Counted from the first letter of the stretch, positions 39,505 to 49,125 are shown. The stretch is DNA of 64,000 nucleotides from an uncultured Rhodospirillaceae bacterium (GCA_913030825.1 CAJWCU010000005.1:124001-188000), one strand, 5' to 3'. Numbers and translations are program-made. Notes: generated by a model from the sequence alone, not told the origin.

Positions 39505-40215
39505 TCAGGCCGCCGCGCCCGCGGGCGTCAATTCGACGATGCGGGTCGCCGCCGTTTCGCGCACGGCGGCGTCGTGAAAGATACCGACGACGGCGGCGCC
39601 TCGGTCGACGGCGGCGCGGATCTGGTCGATCACCACGTCGCGGTTCGCATGGTCGAGCGAGGCCGTGGGCTCATCGACCAGCAACACCGGATAATCCATG
39701 ACGAAGCCGCGCGCCAAGTTGACCCGTTGCTGTTCACCGCCGGAAAACGTTGCGGGTGCCAGCGACCAAAGACGTTCGGGGATGTTGAAGCGGGCCAGCA
39801 TTTCACCGGCCCGCGCCTCGGCCTCATCCGCGCGGATGCCGACGGCACGCAACGGCTCCGCCACGACCTGCAGCGCCGGGACCCGTGGAATAACCCGCAG
39901 GAACTGTGAGACATATCCCATGGTATGGCGGCGCAATTCGATGATCTCGTGGGGTGCTGCCTTGGCGATATCGGTCACCCCACCCCCGTGGCGGACCAGG
40001 ATACGTCCGGTCGAACACAGATAGTTGCCGTAGATCAGGCGGATCAACGAGCTTTTGCCCGTGCCCGACGGCCCATGCAAGGCGACGGATTCACCCGCGA
40101 AGACATCCAGATCAATGCCCCGGAACACATCCAATTCGATGCCGCCCTGATTGTGCAGGACGAAGGACTTGGCGACGCCTTCCAGGCGGATCACCGGCGC
40201 GTCATCGTCGTTCAT
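39505..40215 (-). CDS. phnL: Phosphonate C-P lyase system protein PhnL (ABC ATPase)
   Basis: ABC-type ATPase that associates with the C-P lyase core complex rather than with a transporter. Walker A is GPSGTGKSSLIR, the signature is FSGGEQQRVNLARG, and Walker B is VLLVDEPTASLD. The ORF track fuses about 215 irrelevant residues upstream. The start at 40215 (MNDDDAPVIRLE) has GGGGGTGG upstream. An in-frame ATG at 40233 overlaps the phnK stop as ATGA and is equally possible. The result is about 236 residues. Confidence 0.93.
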   Translation of the reverse strand: MNDDDAPVIRLEGVAKSFVLHNQGGIELDVFRGIDLDVFAGESVALHGPSGTGKSSLIRLIYGNYLCSTGRILVRHGGGVTDIAKAAPHEIIELRRHTMGYVSQFLRVIPRVPALQVVAEPLRAVGIRADEAEARAGEMLARFNIPERLWSLAPATFSGGEQQRVNLARGFVMDYPVLLVDEPTASLDHANRDVVIDQIRAAVDRGAAVVGIFHDAAVRETAATRIVELTPAGAAA

Positions 40216-40229
40216 GGCGTCCACCCCCG

Positions 40230-41033
40230 TCATGTCTGCAACACCGACGAGACCAGCAACTGCGTATAGGCGTGTTGCGGGTCGTCCAACACCTGATCGG
40301 TCAGGCCCTGTTCCACCACCTCGCCCCGGCGCATGACCATCAGGCGGTGCGACAACAGGCGCGCCACGGCCAGATCGTGGGTCACGATCACCGCCGACAG
40401 GCCCAGATCGTTGGTCAGGCCGCGCAATAAGTCGAGCAGCCGCGCCTGAACCGATACGTCGAGACCGCCGGTCGGCTCGTCCATGAAGACCAGACGCGGG
40501 CCCGAAACCAGATTGCGGGCGATCTGCACCCGCTGCTGCATGCCGCCGGAAAACTGCGTCGGCAGATCGTCGATGCGGCCCAGGTCCATTTCCACCCGGC
40601 CGAGCCAGTCGGTCACCTGCTCGCGGATCGCGCCATAGTGCCGCGCCCCCACGGCCATCAGGCGTTCGCCCACGTTGGCCCCGGCGCTGACACCCATGCG
40701 CAGGCCGTCGCGCGGGTTTTGATGAACGAAGCCCCAGTCCGTGCGCATCAGCATCCGGCGTTCGGCCTCGCCCATGGCGTAGACGTCCGCCGTCTCGCCG
40801 GTGCGCAGGAGGTAATTCAGCGCCCCCGCCGCCGGAATGAACCGCGCCGACAGGCAATTGAGCAGCGTCGTCTTGCCCGATCCGCTTTCGCCGACAACGC
40901 CCAGCACTTCGCCGGGCCAGAGGTCCAGCGTCACGTCGCGGCAGCCGATACGGTCACCATAGGAATGGGAAATGCCGGTCGCGGTCAGCAGCGGGCCGTC
41001 GTCGCGGGCCTCCTGAGCGGACATGGTGGTCAT
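40230..41033 (-). CDS. phnK: Phosphonate C-P lyase system protein PhnK (ABC ATPase)
   Basis: ABC-type ATPase subunit that docks on the PhnGHIJ core. Walker A is GESGSGKTTLLN, the signature is FSGGMQQRVQIARN, and Walker B is LVFMDEPTGGLD. WGFVHQNPRDGLRMGVSAGANVGERLM is the PhnK-specific Q-loop neighbourhood. The start at 41033 overlaps the phnJ stop as ATGA, giving 267 residues; the ORF-track start is too far upstream. Confidence 0.94.
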   Translation of the reverse strand: MTTMSAQEARDDGPLLTATGISHSYGDRIGCRDVTLDLWPGEVLGVVGESGSGKTTLLNCLSARFIPAAGALNYLLRTGETADVYAMGEAERRMLMRTDWGFVHQNPRDGLRMGVSAGANVGERLMAVGARHYGAIREQVTDWLGRVEMDLGRIDDLPTQFSGGMQQRVQIARNLVSGPRLVFMDEPTGGLDVSVQARLLDLLRGLTNDLGLSAVIVTHDLAVARLLSHRLMVMRRGEVVEQGLTDQVLDDPQHAYTQLLVSSVLQT

Positions 41034-41917
41034 GTGCTCTCCTCCGGCCCGCCCGGCCCCTTGTGACCGGCGACGACCCGGCGCCCGCAATGGTCAGTAT
41101 CGGAACAGATGTACATGGAGCCGCCCTGATCGTCGGTGATGACTTCGTCCAGGAAGCTTTCACCGTCGCCGCAGATGGCGCAGACGGCGCCCCAGGTCTG
41201 GACCTGAAACGGATGGTCCTCGAAATCCAGGCTTTCGACCCGGGTGTAGGGCGGGATGGCGTAGATGCGTTTTTCGCGACCGGCGCCGAACAACTGCAGC
41301 GCCCCCATCTCGTGCATTTTCGGGTTGTCGAACTTGGGGATCGGCGACGGCGACATCAGATAGCGGCCGTTGATCAGCACCGGGTAGTCGTAGGACGTCT
41401 CGATATGGCCGTACTTGGCGATATCCTCGTAAAGCTTCACATGCATGACGCCATAATCGGCGAGGCCGTGCATCTTGCGAGTTTCGGTCTCCCGCGCCTC
41501 CAGCCAACGCAGCGGCTCCGGGATCGGTACCTGATAGACGATGATCTGATCGTCCCGCAGATTCATTTCGGGGATGCGGTGACGGGTCTGAATGACCGTG
41601 GCGTCTTCCGTCTTTTCGGTCGTCGCGATGCCTGCCGTGCGGGCGAAGAAACGGCGGATGGAAACAGCATTGGTGGTGTCGTCCGCCCCCTGGTCGATCA
41701 CCTTCAGCACGTCCGCAAGACCGATGATCGAGGCCGTGACCTGAATCCCGCCGGTGCCCCAGCCGTAGGGCAGCGGCATCTCGCGCGAACCGAAGGGCAC
41801 CTGATGACCCGGGATGGCGACCGCCTTCAGGATCGCGCGGCGAACCATCCGCTTCGTCTGTTCATCCAGATAGGCGAAGTTGTAGCCGCTGTCTTGCGCG
41901 GTCGCGGGGGCGGTCAT
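41030..41917 (-). CDS. phnJ: Alpha-D-ribose 1-methylphosphonate 5-phosphate C-P lyase
   Basis: Radical-SAM enzyme that breaks the C-P bond. The protein has 295 residues. PGHQVPFGSREMPLPYGWGTGG is the family's N-terminal signature. Four C-terminal cysteines occur in AVCAICGD and YICSDTDHCGRR; in E. coli the equivalent cysteines bind the [4Fe-4S] cluster and carry the thiyl chemistry. It overlaps phnI by ATGA. All key residues appear present. Confidence 0.97.
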   Translation of the reverse strand: MTAPATAQDSGYNFAYLDEQTKRMVRRAILKAVAIPGHQVPFGSREMPLPYGWGTGGIQVTASIIGLADVLKVIDQGADDTTNAVSIRRFFARTAGIATTEKTEDATVIQTRHRIPEMNLRDDQIIVYQVPIPEPLRWLEARETETRKMHGLADYGVMHVKLYEDIAKYGHIETSYDYPVLINGRYLMSPSPIPKFDNPKMHEMGALQLFGAGREKRIYAIPPYTRVESLDFEDHPFQVQTWGAVCAICGDGESFLDEVITDDQGGSMYICSDTDHCGRRVVAGHKGPGGPEEST

Positions 41918-43035
41918 TCGGCGGCCTCCCGGCGGCGGGCCTCGGCCTCTTCGCGCAGGGCGCGGACCAGGACCAGTTCGCTTTGGAAATCCACGTAATG
42001 GGGCAACTTCAGATGTTGGACGAAGCCCTGGGCCTCGACGTTGTCGGAATGATAGAGCACGAATTCCTCGTCCTGAGCCGGGGCGACGATATCCTCGCCC
42101 AATTCGCGGGCGCGCAGGCTCCGGTCGACCAGGGCCATGGACATGGACTTACGCTCGGACCGGCCGAAGACCAGGCCGTAGCCCCGCGTGAATTGCGGCG
42201 GTTCGGTCGCCGATCCGGCGAACTGGTTGATCATCTGGCATTCGGTGACGGTGATGTCGCCGATCTCGATGGCAAAGCCCAGTTCCTCGGGCACGATCTC
42301 CACGGCGACCTCGCCCATGCGGATTTCCCCGGCGAAGGGATGCGTCCGGCCATAGCCGCGCTGGGTCGAATATCCCAATGCCAACAGAAAGCCTTCATCG
42401 GCACGGGCCAGATTCTGCAGGCGCAAATCCCGCCCCGCCGGAAAGCCGAGAGGTTCGCGGGTCAGGTCGGCGGCCGGGGTATCGGTGGCTGTCGCGGCTT
42501 CCGACCCGGTTTCCCGTTCGACCAGGCCCTCGCGGCCCAGCAGGTCCGTCACCCGAGGCATCGGCCCGGCCATCGCCGCCCCGTCGCCCTCGGCCGTATT
42601 CTGCGCGCTCTCTTTCCCCTCCGTCCTGTCTTCGGCCAAAGCGAAATCAAGCAATCGATGCGTATAGTCGAAGGTCGGTCCGAGCACCTGACCGCCCGGC
42701 AAATCCTTGAAGGTCGCCGAGATCCGGCGGCGGATCGTCATCGCGGCCGTATCGACGGGCGTGCTGACGGCGAAACGCGGCAGAGTCGTGCGGTAAGCCC
42801 GCAGCAGAAACACCGCCTCGACCAGATCGCCCATGGCCTGCTTGATCGCCAATGCGCCCAGGTCGGGATCGTAAAGCGAGCCCTCGCCCATCACCCGATC
42901 GACGGCCAGACCCATCTGGCTCTTGATCTGGGCCAGGGATAACTCCGGCACGTCGGTGTCGCCGCGCCTCTCCTCGGCCAGCAACGCATGGGCGTTGTCG
43001 ATGGCCTTTTCCCCGCCCTTGACCGCAACGTACAT
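41914..43035 (-). CDS. phnI: Alpha-D-ribose 1-methylphosphonate 5-triphosphate synthase subunit PhnI
   Basis: Nucleosidase-like subunit of the C-P lyase core, which attaches phosphonate to the ribose of ATP. It has 373 residues from MYVAVKGGEKAIDNAHALL, the usual PhnI start. Recognisable segments are QIKSQMGLAVDRVMGEGSLYDP, LGYSTQRGYGRTHPF and SDNVEAQGFVQHLKLPHYVDFQSEL. An acidic, poorly conserved insert lies around residues 135-190. The start is 1 nt after the phnH stop. Confidence 0.95.
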   Translation of the reverse strand: MYVAVKGGEKAIDNAHALLAEERRGDTDVPELSLAQIKSQMGLAVDRVMGEGSLYDPDLGALAIKQAMGDLVEAVFLLRAYRTTLPRFAVSTPVDTAAMTIRRRISATFKDLPGGQVLGPTFDYTHRLLDFALAEDRTEGKESAQNTAEGDGAAMAGPMPRVTDLLGREGLVERETGSEAATATDTPAADLTREPLGFPAGRDLRLQNLARADEGFLLALGYSTQRGYGRTHPFAGEIRMGEVAVEIVPEELGFAIEIGDITVTECQMINQFAGSATEPPQFTRGYGLVFGRSERKSMSMALVDRSLRARELGEDIVAPAQDEEFVLYHSDNVEAQGFVQHLKLPHYVDFQSELVLVRALREEAEARRREAAE

Positions 43036-43036
43036 C

Positions 43037-43672
43037 CTAAAGGGCCTCCACCTTGGTCGTGCGCGGCAAAGCCGCCACCCGCGCCCCGGCACAAAGGATC
43101 AGATCGACGCCCCGGGGAAAGCGCTGGAAGTTCACGGCCAATTCCTCGGCCATTCCGGCACGCAGACCTTCGACCGCCAAATCGGCGTTTCCGTCGATTC
43201 CGGGACCGGATAACCGCCAGACGCCCTCGCCTGCCCGGCTTTCGAGGCCCGCGACCTGAACGATCAGCGTCGCCGACCGTTCCGGCAGTTCATCGGTGCC
43301 GGGCGAAAACGAATCGAGCCTGGGGATCATGGCGCCGTCCGCGATGACCGCGAAATCGGCTTCGTCCGGTGCATCGGCCAGCGGCGCCCCGGTATGGAAC
43401 CGCAGGTAGGCCTCCGCCCCATCGCCGCCGCCGTCGATCCAGAGACGCGTGTCGAGGTCGAGCAATGCCAGGCAGACCGCCGCCGCCGCGGGCTCCAACG
43501 GATGCGGCGGCGCGAAGTCCGGACCCAACGCCATGGTCAAATCCTGGATTTCTCCGGGATGGGACATGGCGCGTAGGACCGCACGAAAAACTGTCTGGGC
43601 ATCGTGGACCGGATCTTTAAGCCCGGGGGCCAGATCGGCACCGGGTGCTGTGGCGTATCGTGCTGTCGTCAT
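43037..43672 (-). CDS. phnH: C-P lyase core subunit PhnH
   Basis: Structural subunit of the C-P lyase core. It has 211 residues: GLKDPVHDAQTVFRAVLRAMSHPGEI is the PhnH opening signature, LDLDTRLWIDG and LRFHTGAPL follow, and the C-terminal FPRGVDLILC is typical. The start at 43672 overlaps the phnG stop as ATGA. The ORF track's 84-residue upstream extension is an Arg/Gly-rich shadow. Confidence 0.94.
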   Translation of the reverse strand: MTTARYATAPGADLAPGLKDPVHDAQTVFRAVLRAMSHPGEIQDLTMALGPDFAPPHPLEPAAAAVCLALLDLDTRLWIDGGGDGAEAYLRFHTGAPLADAPDEADFAVIADGAMIPRLDSFSPGTDELPERSATLIVQVAGLESRAGEGVWRLSGPGIDGNADLAVEGLRAGMAEELAVNFQRFPRGVDLILCAGARVAALPRTTKVEAL

Positions 43673-44178
43673 TCCGGCCCCACCCCCTGTTCGCGGACCA
43701 TGGTGAAGAATTCCACCTTGGTCGCCGCCGTCTTGGCCGCCTTGGCCGCCTTGGCCATGCCCAAGGCCGTCTTGACGGGGAGGACCACGCGGTCGGTCAC
43801 GAGGGCCGCCCATCGGTCGGTCTGCAGCAGCCCGTCGAAGACCGCCGCCAATTCCGCGTGCCGGGCCGCCCGGCCGGCGACATACCCATGGCCGATCGTC
43901 CCGTCGGCCAGACGAACCGCGCATCGCGTGACCGTCATTTCACCCAGGTTGAAGGCGTTGCCGTCACCGCCCGCACGCCCCTGCACCATGACCAGGCCCT
44001 GCTCCGGGCCACGAAGGAGTTCATAGGTACCGGCACCGATCTCAGGCAGGTCCGAGGCAAGCGCCTGCCACGCGGCCTCCAACTCCCGTTCCGGCGCCCG
44101 GGCCAGCAACCCCATCCATTCGGCGCGGTCCTTGGGCGCGCCGTCGGTAGGCTGATCCTGGTGCGAGGTCTCGGGCAT
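43669..44178 (-). CDS. phnG: C-P lyase core subunit PhnG
   Basis: First gene of the minus-strand C-P lyase operon. It has 169 residues from MPETSHQDQ. AEWMGLLARAPERELEAAWQAL and GNAFNLGEMTVTRCAVRLADGTIGHGYVAGRAARHAELAAVFDGLLQ are diagnostic of PhnG. A divergent 344-nt gap (44179-44522) separates it from phnF and contains the likely PhnF operator. Confidence 0.94.
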   Translation of the reverse strand: MPETSHQDQPTDGAPKDRAEWMGLLARAPERELEAAWQALASDLPEIGAGTYELLRGPEQGLVMVQGRAGGDGNAFNLGEMTVTRCAVRLADGTIGHGYVAGRAARHAELAAVFDGLLQTDRWAALVTDRVVLPVKTALGMAKAAKAAKTAATKVEFFTMVREQGVGPE

Positions 44179-44294
44179 ATGTTCGTTCGCGCTCCGGCTT
44201 CGATATCGGCATTCGATCGCATTGCGTGCCGCCCGGCCCCGGACGATTGCCCAACGCGCCGTTCGGCACGGTGATATCCGGGGCGACGACACCT

Positions 44295-44327
44295 TAGACA
44301 AACTGAAAATTTGTCTAGACGTCTACT
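44295..44327. promoter_or_regulatory. Inverted repeat between phnG and phnF, candidate PhnF operator
   Basis: TAGACAAA (44295-44302) and TTTGTCTA (44310-44317) form 8-bp arms around a 7-nt spacer. GTCTAGAC at 44313-44320 is itself a perfect palindrome, followed by another GTCTA. HutC-subfamily GntR proteins such as PhnF bind GTCTAGAC/GTATAGAC-like palindromes. It is about 120 nt from the phnG start and 200 nt from phnF; the rest of the gap shows nothing else I can name. Confidence 0.65.
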
Positions 44328-44522
44328 TCTTTGATGGTAATATGCTCAAGAACCCGATGCGAAGTAAATCGGCAAGTCGTGACATTTGAATGACACGCCC
44401 CGCCGACAATTTGCCATGGGGCGCCCGGCGGAAATTTCGGGATTCGACTGTCACGACAGACAGCACGCCACGGCTGCGCCCGGCCGGGCATCCACGAACA
44501 GGAAAACGGACAGAGGCCGAGA

Positions 44523-45260
44523 ATGGATCCAACCATGGTCAGACGGGGATCGGGCGTTTCGCTTTGGCGCCAGATCGAGGAACAGATTTCCGACGATATC
44601 GCGAGCGGCATGATCGCGCCGGGCTCGCGCCTCCCGACGGAACACGACCTCGCCGAACGGTTCAACGTCAACCGCCATACGGTACGCCGTGCCATGAAGG
44701 CGTTGGAACAAGAAGGCCTGATCCGCATCGAACAAGGACGCGGCACCTTCGTTCATGAACACGTCATCGATTATCCGGTCCGCCGCCGCACCCGGTTCAC
44801 GGAAAACATCATGGCCCAGCGCCGCCAGCCCGGCGGCTGGGTATTGTTGAGCGAACGGGTCAAGGCATCGCCCGATGTGGCCGAGGCATTGGAATTGGAC
44901 GAAGGTGCGCTGGTCTCCCTGATCCGCACGATCGGCGAAGCGGACGGCCGGCCGATCAGCGTCGCCGACCATTTTTTCTGCGCCGAACGCTTTCCCGGCA
45001 TGATCGAGGCATTCGAGGAATCCCGCTCGATCTCCAAGGTCCTGGCCCAGTTCGGGGTCGCTGATTTCTTCCGCAAGATCACCCGCGTCACCACCCGCAT
45101 GCCCGACGCCGACGAATCCCAATTGCTCAGCCAGCCACCGAACCGCCCGGTCCTGGTCGCCGAGAGCATCAACGTCGATACGGACGGCAGGCCCATCGAA
45201 TACGGGCTGACCCGGTTCGCCGGCGACCGTGTGCAATTGCTGTTCGAACCGTCGTCCTGA
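44523..45260 (+). CDS. phnF: Phosphonate operon GntR/HutC-family regulator PhnF
   Basis: The protein has 245 residues: a GntR winged HTH (about residues 10-75: LPTEHDLAERFNVNRHTVRRAMKALEQEGLI) and a UTRA effector domain (about 95-240). It is divergent from phnG and 160 nt before phnM. By family precedent it represses the C-P lyase genes until an inducer or phosphate starvation relieves it. Confidence 0.93.
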   Translation: MDPTMVRRGSGVSLWRQIEEQISDDIASGMIAPGSRLPTEHDLAERFNVNRHTVRRAMKALEQEGLIRIEQGRGTFVHEHVIDYPVRRRTRFTENIMAQRRQPGGWVLLSERVKASPDVAEALELDEGALVSLIRTIGEADGRPISVADHFFCAERFPGMIEAFEESRSISKVLAQFGVADFFRKITRVTTRMPDADESQLLSQPPNRPVLVAESINVDTDGRPIEYGLTRFAGDRVQLLFEPSS

Positions 45261-45419
45261 TCGCGGCACCCAATCGCCAAAACGACCCGCTGTCACTCAT
45301 CCGTCATTGATCGGTCATAGACTGGACACCGCGCCATCCTAAGAGGCATGGACGGGCCGACGTCAAAGATTGCCGGCGCCCGATACGGAAACACACAGCA
45401 TTCAAGAGCGCGCGGGAAC

Positions 45420-46589
45420 ATGAACATCATGATAAACAGTGGGGCCATGGCCTCGGAACTCATCCTCACCAACGCAACGGTCGTGACCCGCACGCAGACC
45501 TTCACCGGAACGCTGCGCATCGCCGACGGGGTGATCCGTGACGTCGACGAAGGGCCGAGCGGCCTGCCCCAGGCCGTCGATTGCGAGGGCGATTTCATTA
45601 TTCCCGGCCTGGTCGACATCCATACCGACAACCTGGAAAAACACCTGGAACCGCGCCCCGGCGTCACCTGGCCCGGCCTTGCCGCGTTCCAGGTTCACGA
45701 CCGCATGTTGGCGACCTCCGGGATCACCACGGTATTCGATTCCCTGGTCGTGGGCGACCTGCACCTCGGCAAGCCGGGGCGCAAGGACGCCCTGGCCCTG
45801 GCCGAGGAAGCCCTCGCCGCCGCCGACGTGGACGAAGACCTGTTCAAGGCCGATCACCGGCTGCACATCCGCGCCGAGATCGCATCGGACACAGTGATGA
45901 ACGAACTGGCGGAAATCATCGATCATCCACTGGTCGCCCTGATCTCGGTCATGGACCACACGCCCGGCCAACGGCAATGGCGCGACCTGGATAAATGGAA
46001 GCGCATGTACAGCCGCATCTATACCGCCGAGGAATTGGACAGCCAGATCGACGGCCTGCTGGAACGTCAAAAGAACCACAGTGCCCCCAACCGCGAAGCC
46101 GTCATCGCCGAAGCGCGCGCGCGCGGCATTCCGCTGGCCAGTCACGACGACACCACGGCCGACCATGTGAACGAGGGCCACGCCGCCGGAATCCTGATCT
46201 CCGAATTTCCGACGACCATGGAAGCCGCCCGTGCCGCCCATGGCCACGGCATGAAAACCATCATGGGCAGCCCCAACGTGGTCAAAGGCGGCTCACACTC
46301 CGGCAACGTCGGAGCGGCGGCAATGGCGGAAGCCGGATTGCTCGACGGCTTGGCGTCGGATTACGTGCCGATTTCCATGGTCCATTCGGCCTTTATCCTG
46401 GCCGACGGCCACGGCCTGCCCCTGCACGATGCGGTCGCCATGGTCACGGCGGGGCCGGCAGAGATGGCCGGCCTGGATGACCGCGGCCAAATTGCCGCCG
46501 GCAAACGCGCCGATCTTGTTCGGGTCAAAACGTTCCACCACGTCCCGACGATCATGGGCGTGTGGCGCGGCGGCCGACAGGTCGCCTGA
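45420..46589 (+). CDS. phnM: Alpha-D-ribose 1-methylphosphonate 5-triphosphate diphosphatase
   Basis: Amidohydrolase-fold metal enzyme that removes pyrophosphate from the phosphonylated ribose triphosphate before PhnJ acts. The metal motif in the family position is PGLVDIHTDNLEKHLEPRPGV. Later residues include the conserved ISVMDHTPGQRQ and SHDDTTADHV. The start is uncertain: ATGs at 45420, 45429 and 45447 are in frame and the ORF track begins at 45348. I use 45420 (GGGAAC upstream). It is transcribed with phnF, away from the main operon. Confidence 0.94.
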   Translation: MNIMINSGAMASELILTNATVVTRTQTFTGTLRIADGVIRDVDEGPSGLPQAVDCEGDFIIPGLVDIHTDNLEKHLEPRPGVTWPGLAAFQVHDRMLATSGITTVFDSLVVGDLHLGKPGRKDALALAEEALAAADVDEDLFKADHRLHIRAEIASDTVMNELAEIIDHPLVALISVMDHTPGQRQWRDLDKWKRMYSRIYTAEELDSQIDGLLERQKNHSAPNREAVIAEARARGIPLASHDDTTADHVNEGHAAGILISEFPTTMEAARAAHGHGMKTIMGSPNVVKGGSHSGNVGAAAMAEAGLLDGLASDYVPISMVHSAFILADGHGLPLHDAVAMVTAGPAEMAGLDDRGQIAAGKRADLVRVKTFHHVPTIMGVWRGGRQVA

Positions 46590-46677
46590 TCAACACGAAA
46601 AATCGTTTTGGGTCCGGTCCCGCCGACGCCTATCTCGCTTTCGGCGGCGCGGCGGCGGGTCGGAGGACGCGCGGGAT

Positions 46678-47028
46678 TTAAAGCAGGCCCGCCAAATGAT
46701 CGACCCGGCGGCGCAAGTTTTCGAGCACCTCGCCGACTTCGGCCGTCGCCCGGGCAGTCTGCGCCGACAGGTTCTTGACCTCACCCGCGACGACTGCGAA
46801 ACCCTTGCCCGCGTCACCGGCGCGTGCCGCTTCGATGGTCGCGTTCAAGGCCAGCAAATTCGTCTGCTTGGCGATGGCGTCGATCTGTTCGGCGACCTTG
46901 CCGACTTGGGAAATTTCATCCTGCAGATTGCCGATTTCCTCGCGGATTTCCGCGTTGCGGTCGCCGCCCGCGACCGCCATCTCGGCGGCGGTGGCAATCT
47001 CGGTACCGGTTGCTGCGTCTTGCGACAT
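46678..47028 (-). CDS. Mini methyl-accepting chemotaxis signalling-domain protein
   Basis: The protein has 116 residues and no membrane segment or ligand domain. It is almost only the cytoplasmic MCP hairpin tip: [43 protein letters not shown], which in full receptors contacts CheA and CheW. Flanking helices are short. It may be a real small coiled-coil signalling protein or the remnant of a larger receptor. It sits downstream of phnE on the same strand (174-nt gap) and converges with phnM. Confidence 0.65.
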   Translation of the reverse strand: MSQDAATGTEIATAAEMAVAGGDRNAEIREEIGNLQDEISQVGKVAEQIDAIAKQTNLLALNATIEAARAGDAGKGFAVVAGEVKNLSAQTARATAEVGEVLENLRRRVDHLAGLL

Positions 47029-47202
47029 CGTTCTTGTTTCCTTGCTTGATTATCCGCGCGGTCCAGGAGCCGCGCGCCTCCTCCCCATCAGGATAGGCGC
47101 AAAACCGTACCCCATTCCCAGAAGTCGGCCAAGCGAGGATTAACGGGGCGGCAACCCGGTATAGGCCGCCGACCGATGCCAAAAAACGGCGCCACCCACT
47201 GA

Positions 47203-48027
47203 TCAGGTGAAGCGTTCGCGCAGAACCTGCGAGATCATGTCGAGGACCGTGACCGTGCCGATGATGATGATCATCACCGCCGCCGTTTCGGCGTAATAGA
47301 AACCGCGGATGAATTCCCACAGCACCATGCCAATGCCGCCCGCGCCGACGATGCCGATCACGGTGGCCGAGCGCAGATTGCTCTCGAAACGATACAGGGA
47401 AAAGGAAATCCAGAGCGGCAGGACCTGAGGAATCACACCGTAGATGACTTCGTGAATGCCGTCGGCGCCGGTCGCGCGGATGCCTTCGACCGGGTTGGGG
47501 TCGATGGCCTCGACGGCTTCGGAAAACAATTTAGCCAGCACCCCGGTCGTATGGATCCAGAGCGCCAGAACCCCGGCGAAGGGGCCCAAGCCGACGGCCA
47601 CGACGAACAGCATGGCGAAAACGAATTCGTTGATCGCGCGGGCCGCGTCCATCAGCCGGCGCATGGGCTGATAGACCCACCAAGGTACGATGTTCTTTGA
47701 CGACAGAATGCCGCAAGGGATCGAGCAGACGACCGCCAGGACCGTGCCCCAGATCGCCACCTGAATGGTGACAAGCATCTCCTGCAGCATGGTCGGCCAT
47801 TCGTGGAAATTCGGCGGGAAGAAGCCCGATGCGAATTCCGCCATGTTCGCGGAATCCTGCACCAGGGCGAGCGGGTTCATTTCCGACCCTTCCCAGGCCC
47901 AAGCCAGCACCGCCAAGGCGACGGCCCATCCGGCCAGGTTGACGAGGGAACGCTTAAGGTCCCGTTCAGGGAGCTGTAGCTGCGGCATGGCCTGGGCGGC
48001 GGAACCCGTATTATCGATCACGGTCAT
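47203..48027 (-). CDS. phnE: Phosphonate ABC transporter permease PhnE
   Basis: Inner-membrane permease of the phosphonate importer. It has 274 residues and about six helices. The ABC permease EAA-like loop is [58 protein letters not shown] is characteristic of PhnE. The start has AGAGG about 5 nt upstream. It is the last gene of phnC-D-E; only one PhnE is present. Confidence 0.93.
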   Translation of the reverse strand: MTVIDNTGSAAQAMPQLQLPERDLKRSLVNLAGWAVALAVLAWAWEGSEMNPLALVQDSANMAEFASGFFPPNFHEWPTMLQEMLVTIQVAIWGTVLAVVCSIPCGILSSKNIVPWWVYQPMRRLMDAARAINEFVFAMLFVVAVGLGPFAGVLALWIHTTGVLAKLFSEAVEAIDPNPVEGIRATGADGIHEVIYGVIPQVLPLWISFSLYRFESNLRSATVIGIVGAGGIGMVLWEFIRGFYYAETAAVMIIIIGTVTVLDMISQVLRERFT

Positions 48028-48117
48028 GGGGCCTCTCGTCGAATGGGCTTGAATTTCAATCTGAAAAAGGGGGGGCGCCGCGCCCGGGGCGGGGCGCGGC
48101 GCCTCGGGTTCGCTGAC

Positions 48118-49125
48118 CTAGTTGATGGCCAGCTGGTTGTCGCTGAGGACCTTGAGGACCTCGAGCTTGCGCTCGATATCAGCGATCTTCTTGGCTTTCT
48201 CGTCTTTGTCCAGGCGATCGTCGTTGACCAGCTTGGTCTTATCCTTGAACAGCTGCAGCTGACGGATCGGATAAAGCTGGGCGTTCGAGGATTCCTCGAA
48301 CGGCGCCCAACCGGAGCTGACGCCGGCCAGGATCTTCTTTTCCTTCTCAGCGTTCGGGCCCAGGCGGCCATAGGACAGGAAGAAGCCCTTGAGGACGCTC
48401 TTGGTGCCCTTGTCCAGATCGGCCCGCCAGACGATGGGATCGTTCGGGATCAGCGGCGACTTCCAGATCGCCTTCAGCTTGGCGCCGGCTTCCGGATGGT
48501 TCTTCTGCAGACGCGACAGGGATTCCGTGTTGTTGGTCGCGAAATCGACCTGGCCGTTGGCGACGGACAGCGCGTTGGTTTCGTGGTTGGCGTTGCGCAC
48601 GGACTTGTAGCACTTCTTCGGGTCCACATCGTTCTTGGCGAAGACGTAGAAGCTGGGAACCAGGAAGCCCGAGGTCGAGTTCGGATCGCCGTTGCCGAAG
48701 GTCAGGGACTGGTCGCACTTGAGAACGTCTTCCAGCTTGTTCAGCTTGTCGTTCGAGGCGTTGACCAGCAGCAGCGACCAGTAACCGGGGTTGCCGGTGA
48801 CGTCGACGGTCTGCACGAAGACTTCGCCGCCGGCGCGATCGACGGCTTCCATGGCCGACTTGTTGCCGAACCAGGCGACGTCGACTTTTTTGAAGCGCAT
48901 GGCTTCGATGACACCGGCATAGTCGGAGGCGAAGAACGCCTTCACCTTGACGCCGAGGGCTTTGCTCATGTCTTCGAGGAAAGGCGTGAAGCTTTTCTTC
49001 AGGCCCTGGGACGATTCCGTGGAGATGATGCCGAAGGTCAGCGGGTTCGGCATTTCTGCCTTTGCCGTCTGAACCGTGGCGAAGGCCGCCAGCGCGATGC
49101 CGGCGATCATGGCCTTTTTGAACAT
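48118..49125 (-). CDS. phnD: Phosphonate ABC transporter substrate-binding protein PhnD
   Basis: Periplasmic phosphonate-binding protein. It has 335 residues with a signal peptide (MFKKAMIAGIALAAFATVQTAKA). NPLTFGIISTESSQGLKKSFTPFLEDMSKALG and VDVAWFGNKSAMEAV match PhnD. Binding-site residues are likely in GDPNSTSGFLVPSFYVF. The start at 49125 has a strong AGGAGGAAG about 5 nt upstream; the ORF track is longer by 36 codons. Confidence 0.94.
   Translation of the reverse strand: MFKKAMIAGIALAAFATVQTAKAEMPNPLTFGIISTESSQGLKKSFTPFLEDMSKALGVKVKAFFASDYAGVIEAMRFKKVDVAWFGNKSAMEAVDRAGGEVFVQTVDVTGNPGYWSLLLVNASNDKLNKLEDVLKCDQSLTFGNGDPNSTSGFLVPSFYVFAKNDVDPKKCYKSVRNANHETNALSVANGQVDFATNNTESLSRLQKNHPEAGAKLKAIWKSPLIPNDPIVWRADLDKGTKSVLKGFFLSYGRLGPNAEKEKKILAGVSSGWAPFEESSNAQLYPIRQLQLFKDKTKLVNDDRLDKDEKAKKIADIERKLEVLKVLSDNQLAIN

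Noticed and set aside
40216-40857. Upstream extension of phnL in the ORF track
   Set aside because: Covers phnK in another frame; PhnL homology begins at MNDDDAPVIRLE.
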